Shown in pieces: positions 1-7,485 of a DNA stretch of 52,149 bases. The notes beneath the pieces are model-generated. The model was not told the origin of the DNA and searched no databases. It was given only the letters and a program-made list of their open reading frames with translations. The position numbers and the translations under genes were made by a program. Each line of letters begins with the position of its first letter. The first letter of the stretch is position 1. Location of the stretch: contig PMWT01000167.1 of NCBI GenBank assembly GCA_003166025.1, positions 36,700 through 88,848 of the forward strand. The letters are read 5' to 3'. Source of the DNA: Acidimicrobiaceae bacterium. Lineage in GTDB: Bacteria > Actinomycetota > Acidimicrobiia > Acidimicrobiales > Palsa-688.

Positions 1-693
1 GCGGGCGAGTTCGTGTCCCTCATCGGCCCCAGCGGCTGCGGGAAAAGCACCCTTTTCAATGTCGTCGCCGGTCTGGCGCGTCCGAGCGCCGGCGAGGTGC
101 TGATAAACGGAGTGGACCTCGACGACCGCCTGGGCGCCAGCGCCTACATGCCCCAGCACGACGCCCTCCTCGGTTGGCGCCGGGTGCTGGACAATGTCGT
201 GCTCCCCCTTGAGCTGGCCGGGACCGGCCGCAAAGAGGCGCGCAGGCAGGCGGTACCGATGCTGGAGCGCTTCGGCTTGGGCGAGTTCGCGCAGGCCTGG
301 CCGTGGCAGCTGTCCGGCGGGATGCGCCAGCGGGCGGCGTTCCTGCGCACCGTCATTGCCGGCCATCCGCTCATGCTCCTGGACGAGCCTTTTGGCGCCC
401 TGGACGGGATCACGCGGGCCGACCTGCAGGAATGGTTGAGCAAAGTATGGGCCGAGTTCGGGGCCACCGTCCTGTTGGTCACCCACGACATCACCGAGGC
501 CGTGTTCCTGTCCGACCGGGTGTACGTGATGACGCCCCGGCCCGGCCGGGTCGCCTCTGTGCTGGAGGTCGACCTGCCCCGGCCCCGGCGGCTGGGCCAA
601 CGCGAGGACGAGGTTTTTCAGGCCCTCGAGGCCCGCCTGCGCCACCAACTGGCGATGGCGATGGCGTCGTCGTTAGAGCCGGCTAACTCATAG
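1..693 (+). CDS. ABC importer ATP-binding subunit (NMT1/nitrate-taurine-HMP type), 5' truncated by window edge
   Basis: The frame is open from base 1, so the true start lies outside the window; 230 residues are visible. It powers uptake of a small organic substrate from the cytoplasmic face. The order of motifs is complete: Walker A (GPSGCGKST, about residues 9-17), Q-loop (MPQHD), signature LSGGMRQR, Walker B with catalytic Glu (LMLLDEPFG), D-loop and switch His (LLVTHD). The overall length and the DRVYVMTPRPGR segment match the SsuB/TauB/ThiZ group. The substrate-binding gene follows 79 bp downstream on the same strand, and the permease is presumably upstream. HMP (thiamine precursor) transport is inferred only from the partner; sulfonate or another NMT1-type ligand remains possible. 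Confidence 0.9.
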   Translation, partial: AGEFVSLIGPSGCGKSTLFNVVAGLARPSAGEVLINGVDLDDRLGASAYMPQHDALLGWRRVLDNVVLPLELAGTGRKEARRQAVPMLERFGLGEFAQAWPWQLSGGMRQRAAFLRTVIAGHPLMLLDEPFGALDGITRADLQEWLSKVWAEFGATVLLVTHDITEAVFLSDRVYVMTPRPGRVASVLEVDLPRPRRLGQREDEVFQALEARLRHQLAMAMASSLEPANS

Positions 694-772
694 CCGGCTC
701 GCTCATGGCCGGCCCCACTTATTGCCGGCCCAGTCATAGAAGGTCACCCGCACACACAAGGACGGCAAACCA

Positions 773-1786
773 ATGCTCCCACTGGCCCGACGGGCTGCTT
801 CGGCGACCCTCGTCATCGGTCTTGCTCTTACCCCGGCGGTAATAAGCGCGCCGTCGGTGGCGAGCAGCCTGCAACCGTTGCGGATCGCCCTGGACTGGAC
901 GCCCAACGTCGATTTCCTCGGCATCTACGTGGCGATCAACAATGGGTACTTCACCAGGGAGGGCATTAAGCCGGTCATAATCCCTTATAGCGGCACCCCG
1001 GGGGAGACCCTGATCGAAGCGGGCAAGACCGACCTCGCCTTCACGTACCCTCCCAGCATCCCCGCCTACCGCGCTTCGGGGCTCAAGTACAGGGCGGTGG
1101 CGGGCCTGGCCCAGAAGGACACCATAGAGCTGGCCGTCCTGCAGTCTTCGCCGTACACCAGCCCGGCGCAGCTGAGCGGCAAACTGTACGGCGGCTTCGG
1201 GGTACCGAGCGACGAGCCCATCATCGACGCCATTTTCAAGAAGGTGGGCGTGGCCCGCCCCGTGTTCCGCCAGGTAGTCCTCAACACTTCGGCATACCAG
1301 GCGTTGGAGGCCAAGCGGGTCGCTTACACGACCATGTTCGGCGGCGTCGACGACGTCACCGCCGAACTGGGAGGGGCCAAGCTCCGGCTGTTCCCGATCC
1401 GCAACTACCTGGGGGCGGCGGCCAGTTTTCCCGACGATTCGCTGGTGGCGAGCGACAAAGAGATCGCCACCAACGCGTCGGTCTTGCGCCGAGGACTGGC
1501 GGCATTGGCTCAGGGCTACATCTTCTCGGCCCACCACCCGGCCCAAGCCGAAAAAATCTTGATCGAGGACAACCATTCCTTCCTGGCGACCAGCCAGAAT
1601 GTCGTGGTGGCCACAGGGAACGCTACGGCGCCCACATTTCTCACCCCGTCGGGCCAGTGGGGCACTTTGTCCGACGCCAGTTTCAGCGGGATCACCCAGA
1701 TCATGGCCCAGGGCGGCCTCTTCGACGGAAAGGCACCCCCACTGGCCGCGGACGACTTTACGGACAGCCTCCTTCCCCAGGGATGA
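773..1786 (+). CDS. ABC transporter substrate-binding protein, NMT1/ThiY-like
   Basis: The 337-residue protein has a hydrophobic N-terminal export signal (about residues 1-30, with Arg at 6-7). It is followed by a segment with LDWTPN and a GIYVA..NGYF run, a hallmark of the THI5/NMT1/ThiY periplasmic-binding fold that captures pyrimidine thiamine precursors or similar small ligands. No lipobox cysteine is evident, so anchoring is unclear. It sits directly after the ATPase gene and overlaps the next gene by four bases (ATGA at 1783-1786). A thiamine-precursor ligand is suggested by the LDWTPN motif, but no TPP riboswitch can be checked because the operon head is outside the window. Confidence 0.85.
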   Translation: MLPLARRAASATLVIGLALTPAVISAPSVASSLQPLRIALDWTPNVDFLGIYVAINNGYFTREGIKPVIIPYSGTPGETLIEAGKTDLAFTYPPSIPAYRASGLKYRAVAGLAQKDTIELAVLQSSPYTSPAQLSGKLYGGFGVPSDEPIIDAIFKKVGVARPVFRQVVLNTSAYQALEAKRVAYTTMFGGVDDVTAELGGAKLRLFPIRNYLGAAASFPDDSLVASDKEIATNASVLRRGLAALAQGYIFSAHHPAQAEKILIEDNHSFLATSQNVVVATGNATAPTFLTPSGQWGTLSDASFSGITQIMAQGGLFDGKAPPLAADDFTDSLLPQG

Positions 1787-2409
1787 CAGCCGCGCCGGTA
1801 CCTGGGCCACGGCTACGGCGCCTCGGCGAGGAGCTCGTCGAGAGCGGGCTGCGCCAGGTTGGGACGGAGGCCTCCTGGGCGATGCTGGTGGAGGAGATCG
1901 ACCATGCGCTGCGCCCGCCCGTCCACGAGCGGCGGATCTTCAGCGGCGGCACGGTCCTCGACCCCACATCGGACCCAGGCACGTGGGCTTCGGGGACACA
2001 GCTCGACATCATCCGCCAGCCGTTGGGCCGCCAACCGCTCCCGGCGGCGCGCCGTTTTGCCGACGGGCTGTCGAGCTGGGTGCTGCGGCGCACGGACGGC
2101 ACGACCGAATGGCTGGTCTTTGACCGGCCCGCCGGTTCGGAGCGGGACCTGGTGGTACTGGCCAGCGTCCTCGGGGCGACGGTCGTGCAGCGTCACCCAT
2201 CGGGGTCGGTCCGGGTGGTCGGGCACTTCGGCGTGCTGCGCTGGGAGGGCTTGCGCTGGCACCACGAGCCCCCCGTGACCAGCTGGGTCGACTCTGTCAT
2301 CGACTATCGGGCTGACAACGAGCGCAAAGTGCTGGCGGCGATGCTCGAGTTCTCCGTGCACGACCTCACTACGCGACGGTCAGGTGCTCGGCCGCTCGCA
2401 CGACAATGA
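1783..2409 (+). CDS. DAC-family (DisA-like) N-terminal region protein lacking the nucleotide-binding domain
   Basis: The start at 1783 is chosen because ATG overlaps the preceding TGA (ATGA), implying translational coupling. The 208-residue protein has no signal peptide or membrane segment. From memory of the family, its whole length resembles the N-terminal region of actinobacterial proteins annotated as DisA nucleotide-binding-domain proteins: ALRPPVHERR near residue 43, FDRPAGSERDLVVLA near 113, QRHPSGSVRVVGHFGVLRW near 134, and LEFSVHDL near 190. In those proteins the last motif leads into the RIGA-type start of the diadenylate-cyclase domain. Here it reads TTRRSGARPLARQ and then stops, and no other frame downstream continues. 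The catalytic DGA and RHR motifs are therefore absent. This could be a decaying gene or a free-standing sensor module. Family assignment is moderate. Confidence 0.55.
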   Translation: MTAAPVPGPRLRRLGEELVESGLRQVGTEASWAMLVEEIDHALRPPVHERRIFSGGTVLDPTSDPGTWASGTQLDIIRQPLGRQPLPAARRFADGLSSWVLRRTDGTTEWLVFDRPAGSERDLVVLASVLGATVVQRHPSGSVRVVGHFGVLRWEGLRWHHEPPVTSWVDSVIDYRADNERKVLAAMLEFSVHDLTTRRSGARPLARQ

Positions 2410-2442
2410 CTAATTGCTCAGCGTAAAGCCCTCCGGTCAGCT

Positions 2443-2847
2443 TCAGTGCTCCAGAGGGCCCTCGAGGCCATGCAGGCTCGGTGGTACGTCCACGGCGTGC
2501 TCCTCGAGCGCCTTGCGGGGCACGATCTCCAGGGCGGCCTCGTTGGTCGAGGCGAGCACCACGAAGCACGCCGCACCGTCCCTATAGGCCCGCAACCAGT
2601 TGGCGGCGGTGACGCACCAGCGGTCTCCGGGCACGAGGCCGGGGAACCGGTAGGCGGGGACCGGGGTGATGAGGTCATTGCCGATCCGGCGTTGGTGCTC
2701 GAGGAACTCGGCGGTTACGACGGCGCAAATGGTGTGGGAGCCGAAGTCCTCGGGGCCGCTCGAGCAGCACCCGTCGCGGTAAAACCCGGTGAGCGGCTCG
2801 AAGCCGCACGGTTGCAGCTCTTCGCCGAGGACATTGCGGTACGCCAC
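2443..2847 (-). CDS. DUF2237 family protein
   Basis: A GTG start at 2847 gives 134 residues, the usual size for DUF2237, and places the family hallmark NVLG at residues 4-7. The conserved core is intact: PLTGFYRDGCC, GSHTICAV.T.EFL, GNDL.TP.P...FPGL.PGD.WC and ALE.VP..ALEEHA. The family is cysteine- and tryptophan-rich, soluble and without an assigned activity. The start lies 10 bases beyond the stop of the beta-helix gene on the same strand, so it is probably the last gene of that operon. No good Shine-Dalgarno sequence precedes the GTG, which fits expression by read-through from the upstream gene. Upstream codons in the same frame do not look like part of the family. Confidence 0.85.
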   Translation of the reverse strand: MAYRNVLGEELQPCGFEPLTGFYRDGCCSSGPEDFGSHTICAVVTAEFLEHQRRIGNDLITPVPAYRFPGLVPGDRWCVTAANWLRAYRDGAACFVVLASTNEAALEIVPRKALEEHAVDVPPSLHGLEGPLEH

Positions 2848-2857
2848 AGCACACAGC

Positions 2858-4003
2858 CTATGCGAGCTGGGGACGGCGGAACTGAGAGCGCGGCGCGTAA
2901 GGGGCGTCACCGGGAGTGCAGCCCACGCCCAGATGGGCGAACGACGAGGCCGAGGCAATATAGAACCCGGCGTTGCCGTGCCAGTTCTCCAGGGAGACGT
3001 TTTCACCGAAGAAATTCACGTTGTCGGCGTCGATGCGGACGGCGCTCAGGCCCGAATTGGAAATGCGGACGTTGGACGCCTGGACCATGGCGTAAGCGGC
3101 CGGCGCCTCGACCCAGATCCCGTTGCCCGTGGGGACGCCGGGCCCGGTGGGCGACTGCACGGTCACGTTGACCATCTGGATGGTGGCGGCGGACCCCTGG
3201 GCGCCGGGCGAGCCGATGTGGACCCCGGTCACGCACCGGTCGAAGTCAGCGTTCATCAGGTGGACTTTGTGAGGGATGCCGGTCGACGAGCTGGACAGGC
3301 TCAGGCCTTTGTTGTAGTTGAAGGCGAAGATGTTGCTGAGATGGGGGTTGTCACAGCGCAAAAGGCATATGGCTGTGCCGTTGGCCAGCTGGTAGGCCGC
3401 CACGGTCGTCGTTGTCGGTTGGTAGTAGGGCCAGAAATGCACGGTGTCGATGTAATTGGTGTCGCGCGACCCGTCGATGACTATCCCGTACTGGACGGGC
3501 TGACCGAATATCCGCCTAACGGAGGCTTGCGCGGCGTTGTTTATGTAGATCCCGCCGTAGGGGTTATAGAGGCAGATGTCCTCTATCAGGGCATTGTTGG
3601 CCCCGACCAGGATCATCGGTTGGGCGCTCACCGGTGGCCCCGCCGTGCTCTGGTTGGGGACGTTGAAGCCCAGAGATTTGACCGCGCCGCCGCTGCCCGA
3701 GACGGTCACGGGGCTGAAACCGGCCCCCGCCTCAACGAAAATCCAGCTGCCGGCGAACGTGTTGACCTGTGCGCCGGGCGTGTTCCAGCCCGCGCCCTGC
3801 AGCGTGAGAGCCGGGGGGACGGCGAGGCTGGAGGTGACGAGGTACTTGCCGGCCGGGAAATACACGGTATTACCGGTGGGAGCCGACGTCGGGCCGGCTG
3901 CGCCTATCGCCTCGGTGATGGCGGCGGTGTCATCGGTCCTGCCGTCACCGGTGGCCCCGTAATCGCGGACGTTATAAAAAGGGCTCGAGCTCGTAACGGT
4001 CAT
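2858..4003 (-). CDS. Right-handed beta-helix protein (pectate-lyase-3/glycosyl hydrolase 28-like fold)
   Basis: The ATG at 4003 overlaps the stop of the upstream PLP-enzyme gene (ATGA) and has a GAGGAG Shine-Dalgarno sequence just before it, so the start is well supported; 381 residues. It opens with FYNVRDYGATGDGRTDDTAA, the classic entry strand of the pectate_lyase_3 superfamily, followed by YFPAGKY and repeated short N/V/G-rich rungs typical of a parallel beta-helix. Proteins with this fold cleave or bind polysaccharides, and others are phage tailspikes. There is no recognisable signal peptide, which is unusual for a polysaccharide lyase. No catalytic residues can be assigned with confidence. 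Its place behind a DNA polymerase-like and an amino-acid enzyme gene gives no functional clue. Confidence 0.8.
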   Translation of the reverse strand: MTVTSSSPFYNVRDYGATGDGRTDDTAAITEAIGAAGPTSAPTGNTVYFPAGKYLVTSSLAVPPALTLQGAGWNTPGAQVNTFAGSWIFVEAGAGFSPVTVSGSGGAVKSLGFNVPNQSTAGPPVSAQPMILVGANNALIEDICLYNPYGGIYINNAAQASVRRIFGQPVQYGIVIDGSRDTNYIDTVHFWPYYQPTTTTVAAYQLANGTAICLLRCDNPHLSNIFAFNYNKGLSLSSSSTGIPHKVHLMNADFDRCVTGVHIGSPGAQGSAATIQMVNVTVQSPTGPGVPTGNGIWVEAPAAYAMVQASNVRISNSGLSAVRIDADNVNFFGENVSLENWHGNAGFYIASASSFAHLGVGCTPGDAPYAPRSQFRRPQLA

Positions 4004-5169
4004 TTTTCTTGCTCCTCCTCGGGCTGTGGGGCCACGGCGGCCCGATGGGACGGCGGCGGGGACTTGAGCCCCGCACCGGTCATGGCCAGGACGGTGCTCG
4101 ACGCGGCGGGCGCCTCGGGCCATTCGAGCCACGCCGCATAGGCGATCGCGGCCGTCGGCTCGACATCGATCCCTTTGCCGGCCAACGCCCGACGGGCAGA
4201 GGCAATGCCCGGTTCGGTCGCCGTGATCACCGTCCCCCCGCTCTCGGAGACAGCGTCCAGCATTTGCTCCAGACGGGCGGGCTCGGCGATGGCGATCCCT
4301 TCAGCCGCAGTAGCGGCGTCCCCGCCCGGGCGGGCCGCTCCAGTCGCGTAGGCCAGCGGCGCACATCGCTCGGCCTGTACGGCCACCAGCCGGGGCGGGT
4401 GCCGGATGAGCCCGGCCGCGGCCAGTTCCTTGAAACCGATGCTCGCCCCGATGAGCAGGGTGCCGTTGCCCGCCGGGACCAGGACCGTGGCGGGCAGGTG
4501 TCCCCCGAGCTGTTCCCACAGCTCGAAGGCGAAAGTCTTGGTCCCGTGGTGGAAGAGCGGGTTGTAGACGTGGCTGGCATAGAAGGCGCCGGTGGCTTCG
4601 ACATGGTCGATGGCGGCCGCGGCGGCCTCGGCACGCGAACCGGCCACGCTGTGCACCGTGGCCCCATAGCCCTGCAGCTGCGCCACCTTTTTTTTCGATG
4701 TGGCGGCGGGGACGAACACCTCGGCGGCCATACCGGCGCGCGCCGCGTAGGCGGCGATGGAGGCGCCGGCGTTGCCGCTGCTGTCGGCGACAAGGCGCCG
4801 CACGCCGATCTCGGCTGCCTTGGCCACGAGCACCACCGAGCCCCGGTCCTTAAACGAGAGCGTCGGCATCAAGAAGTCGAGCTTCAGCCGCAGGCCATCA
4901 TCGATGGCGACCAGGGGCGTGGCGCCCTCTCCCATCGTCACGTCCTGCCAACCGGTGGCCGAGGCGGAGAACGGGAGAGCCGTGCGGTAGCGCCACAACG
5001 ACCAGGGCTGCGCCCCGAGGCCAGCAGCCCCGAGATCGGCAAAGGCGCCGTCGGGAAGCTGAAGCTCCAAGTCGAACAGGCCTCCGCACCGGCACCTCCA
5101 GGCGCCCTCGTCGAGGGCCGCAGCCGCACCGCACGCCCGGCATCGGAAGTAGGTGCCGGGGATGCTCAC
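4000..5169 (-). CDS. Threonine synthase-like PLP-dependent enzyme
   Basis: The GTG at 5169 overlaps the preceding TGA (GTGA) and begins a 389-residue protein. Residues 8-30 contain four cysteines (CRACG...CRCGG) forming an N-terminal zinc-ribbon, as in many archaeal and actinobacterial threonine synthases. The fold-type II core has the PLP-binding lysine K107 in SFKDRG and the phosphate-contacting SSGNAGAS. Threonine synthase converts O-phosphohomoserine to threonine; related enzymes act on other beta/gamma-substituted amino acids. It is not next to hom or thrB, so a side role rather than the main thrC is possible. It sits between a LigD-type polymerase gene and the beta-helix gene, coupled to both by 4-bp overlaps. 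Confidence 0.85.
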   Translation of the reverse strand: MSIPGTYFRCRACGAAAALDEGAWRCRCGGLFDLELQLPDGAFADLGAAGLGAQPWSLWRYRTALPFSASATGWQDVTMGEGATPLVAIDDGLRLKLDFLMPTLSFKDRGSVVLVAKAAEIGVRRLVADSSGNAGASIAAYAARAGMAAEVFVPAATSKKKVAQLQGYGATVHSVAGSRAEAAAAAIDHVEATGAFYASHVYNPLFHHGTKTFAFELWEQLGGHLPATVLVPAGNGTLLIGASIGFKELAAAGLIRHPPRLVAVQAERCAPLAYATGAARPGGDAATAAEGIAIAEPARLEQMLDAVSESGGTVITATEPGIASARRALAGKGIDVEPTAAIAYAAWLEWPEAPAASSTVLAMTGAGLKSPPPSHRAAVAPQPEEEQEK

Positions 5170-6191
5170 GGAGCGGGCTTCTTGGCCCGGCTCGGGGCCA
5201 CCCGGGGCGGCTCGCCCGGCATTTTCGGGTACACCGGCGGCCACGGTGCGTCCGCCAGGCCGGCAGCCCGGTCCCGTTCGTGCAGGGCCAGCACCGCGGC
5301 TAGCGACTGGGGCTCCTCGGTCATCGCCGCCCACGGGTCGCCCACGTTGGCGACCCGGGCGGGCACGTTGGCGATAGTCAGGTCGTCCGGCGCGATGGAC
5401 CAAAGCTCGTCCCAGCGGAACGGCGTGGAAACCTGGGCGCCGGGGCGGGCCCGGACCGACCACGCCCCGAAGATGGTCTTGTGCGGGGCGTTTTGGTTGA
5501 AGTCGACGAAAACCCGTGCCCCCCGCTCCTCCTTCCACCACGCCGCGGTGATGAGGTCGGGCCGGCGGCGTTCGAGCTCCCGGGCCACGGCCACGGCGGC
5601 CGCCCTGACGTCGAGCGAGGTCCACCGGGGTTCTAGACCGGCGAAGACATGGATGCCCCGGTTGCCGGTGGTCTTGGGCAGCGCCACCACGCCCAGTTCC
5701 TCGAAGAGCTCGTGCACCTCGTGGGCGGCCTCCTGGACCATGGCAAAGCTGACCCCCGGGGTGGGGTCGAGGTCGATGCGCAACTGATCGGCGTGGTCGG
5801 GGTCGGCCGCCCGCGAGGGCCATACGTGAAAACCGAGGCAGGCCAGGTTGACCGCCCAGAGCACGTGGGCCAGGTCACGGGCGACCAGGGCCTGCGAGGT
5901 GGTGCCGTTGGGGGTGGACACGACCGCCGTTTCGAGCCATTCCGGGTGGTGCTCCGGTACGCGCTTTTGGAAGAACGACGGGCCGCTGGCGCCGTGAGGG
6001 AAGCGCTGGAGCAGCACGGGGCGGCCACCCATTGCCCTCATCAGGGGCTCTTCGACCGCCTGGTAGTAGCGGACCAGGTCCAGCTTGGTCTCGCCCCGCT
6101 CGGGGAAGAGGACCTTGTCGGGGCTGGTGATGGGCACTTCGCGCCCGGCGGCTTCGACGACAGTCCCCTCGCCGTCGGGCTTGCTGACCAC
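5166..6191 (-). CDS. LigD-type polymerase (archaeo-eukaryotic primase) domain protein, stand-alone
   Basis: The 341-residue protein from GTG at 6191 comprises only the polymerase module of LigD. It has the entry motif DKVLFPERGETK.DLVRYY (about residues 24-43), the catalytic pair in LRIDLDP (D140 and D142), NRGIHVFAGLEP, and the third metal/phosphate region VFVDFNQNA...KT. In LigD this domain adds ribo- or deoxynucleotides during Ku-dependent end joining. No ligase or phosphoesterase domain is fused and no ku gene is visible, but stand-alone LigPol proteins are common in actinobacteria. It overlaps the threonine-synthase-like gene by 4 bp and lies 33 bp after the DUF1501 gene, suggesting one transcript. 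Confidence 0.9.
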   Translation of the reverse strand: MVSKPDGEGTVVEAAGREVPITSPDKVLFPERGETKLDLVRYYQAVEEPLMRAMGGRPVLLQRFPHGASGPSFFQKRVPEHHPEWLETAVVSTPNGTTSQALVARDLAHVLWAVNLACLGFHVWPSRAADPDHADQLRIDLDPTPGVSFAMVQEAAHEVHELFEELGVVALPKTTGNRGIHVFAGLEPRWTSLDVRAAAVAVARELERRRPDLITAAWWKEERGARVFVDFNQNAPHKTIFGAWSVRARPGAQVSTPFRWDELWSIAPDDLTIANVPARVANVGDPWAAMTEEPQSLAAVLALHERDRAAGLADAPWPPVYPKMPGEPPRVAPSRAKKPAP

Positions 6192-6224
6192 GGCGCCACT
6201 GTACGCCGGTGGCGGCCCAGAGCT

Positions 6225-7472
6225 TTACAGGAAGTCGATGGGCCGGAAGGCGCCGTCGAGGACGGACGACACGGGCCCCATGCCGAGGATCTGCTCCAGG
6301 ACGGTGGCGTAAACCCGGCGGAAGTCCGTGGTGAAGATGAGGTTCTCGTAGGGGTCGAGCTTGGTGAAGCTCGGGGTAGCGCCGTAAAAGCCGCCCTTCA
6401 CGGCCGGTCCGACAGCCAGTACGACGCTGGCCGAGCTGTGGTCCGTCCCGAGGCTGGCGTTCATCTTGGGCGTGCGGCCGAACTCGCTGCAGATCACGAT
6501 CACGGGGCTCTTGCCCGGGGCCGCCTTCGGGAACGCGCTCATGAAGCCCGTGACGGCGGCGTCGAGGGAGGCGAGCATCTCGGCGTGGGTGTTGGCCTGG
6601 TTGGAGTGGGTGTCGAAGCTCGACCAGCTGACGCTGTAGACGCTGGTGGGCAAGCCGTAGCTGATCAGCTCGGCCACGATGTCGAGCTGGGTGCCGATGT
6701 CGCCGGGGTCGCTGCCCGCGGGGGCGGCCGGAGGTTGTTCGTGGCTGAGCGCGTCCGCCGCCTTGGTCCCTATCAGCATGAGGTTGCCGCCGGAATTGGC
6801 TTGACCGGCCTGGAGGGCGGGCTCGCCCGGGAAGCTCTTCATGAGCTGTTTGTAGGCGCCGGAGAAGGCGGGGTTCTGGCCCGGGAGCTGGGCATTGGCC
6901 TGCGTGGAGTCCACCACCGAGCTGGCTTGCTGGTTGTAGCCGACCAGGGCAGGCGGAAGGGTGGGGCCGACCGAAAGGGCGCGGAACGGGTCGGTGCCGG
7001 TGGCGTCGAGCCAACGGCCCAGCCAGCCGGCGTCCGGGTCGGCGTCGAGGCGGGCGGTCTGCCAGATCGTTTGGGAGGCGAAGTGGCTGAAGTTGGGGTG
7101 CGGGTACTCGACCCCGCTGATGACGGCGACCTTTCCCTCCTTCCACAGCGAGTGCAGCCCGGCCAGGGAGGGGTGGAAGCCGAGCTGGCCCGACCCGTCG
7201 TCTCCCAGCGGGAGCACCTGGTCGCCCGGGATGGCCAGGGACTGACGCCAGTCCCGGTAGATCCCGCTCTCGTAGGGGATGACGGTGTTCAGCCCGTCGT
7301 TGCCCCCGTAAAGGGTGCAGAGCACGAAGGGGCCGTTGCGCGGGACGGTGGACGCCGACGCCTCGGCCATGCTCAACAGCGAGCTCAGGCCGGTGAAGCG
7401 GACAAGGCCGGTCGCCACGCCGCCGCCGAGCACGCCGGTGAGGAACTGCCGACGGTCGAGTGTCAGGGGCAC
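6225..7472 (-). CDS. DUF1501 family exported protein (Tat signal)
   Basis: The GTG at 7472 is preceded by a GAGGAGA Shine-Dalgarno sequence. The 415-residue protein begins with a twin-arginine signal (DRRQFL at residues 6-11, then a Gly/Ala/Val-rich hydrophobic stretch), so it should be exported folded. The body carries DUF1501 family hallmarks: LYGGNDGLNTVIPY, GVEYPHPNFSHF, WSSFDTHSNQ and CSEFGRTPK.N...GTDH, resembling the sulfatase/alkaline-phosphatase superfamily fold. No substrate is known. It is encoded 13 bp after a DUF1800 gene; these two families are repeatedly found as neighbours and are thought to act together at the cell surface. Confidence 0.9.
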   Translation of the reverse strand: MPLTLDRRQFLTGVLGGGVATGLVRFTGLSSLLSMAEASASTVPRNGPFVLCTLYGGNDGLNTVIPYESGIYRDWRQSLAIPGDQVLPLGDDGSGQLGFHPSLAGLHSLWKEGKVAVISGVEYPHPNFSHFASQTIWQTARLDADPDAGWLGRWLDATGTDPFRALSVGPTLPPALVGYNQQASSVVDSTQANAQLPGQNPAFSGAYKQLMKSFPGEPALQAGQANSGGNLMLIGTKAADALSHEQPPAAPAGSDPGDIGTQLDIVAELISYGLPTSVYSVSWSSFDTHSNQANTHAEMLASLDAAVTGFMSAFPKAAPGKSPVIVICSEFGRTPKMNASLGTDHSSASVVLAVGPAVKGGFYGATPSFTKLDPYENLIFTTDFRRVYATVLEQILGMGPVSSVLDGAFRPIDFL

Positions 7473-7485
7473 GGGGTCTCCTCTA

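Noticed and set aside
1..2409. TPP riboswitch controlling the NMT1/ThiY-type importer
   Set aside because: The operon head is outside the window and no riboswitch-like conserved segment was seen inside it.
2789..4141. Long open frame on the plus strand opposite the beta-helix gene
   Set aside because: Its translation has no recognisable motif and mirrors the third-position G/C bias of the real minus-strand gene, whose start and overlaps are well supported.
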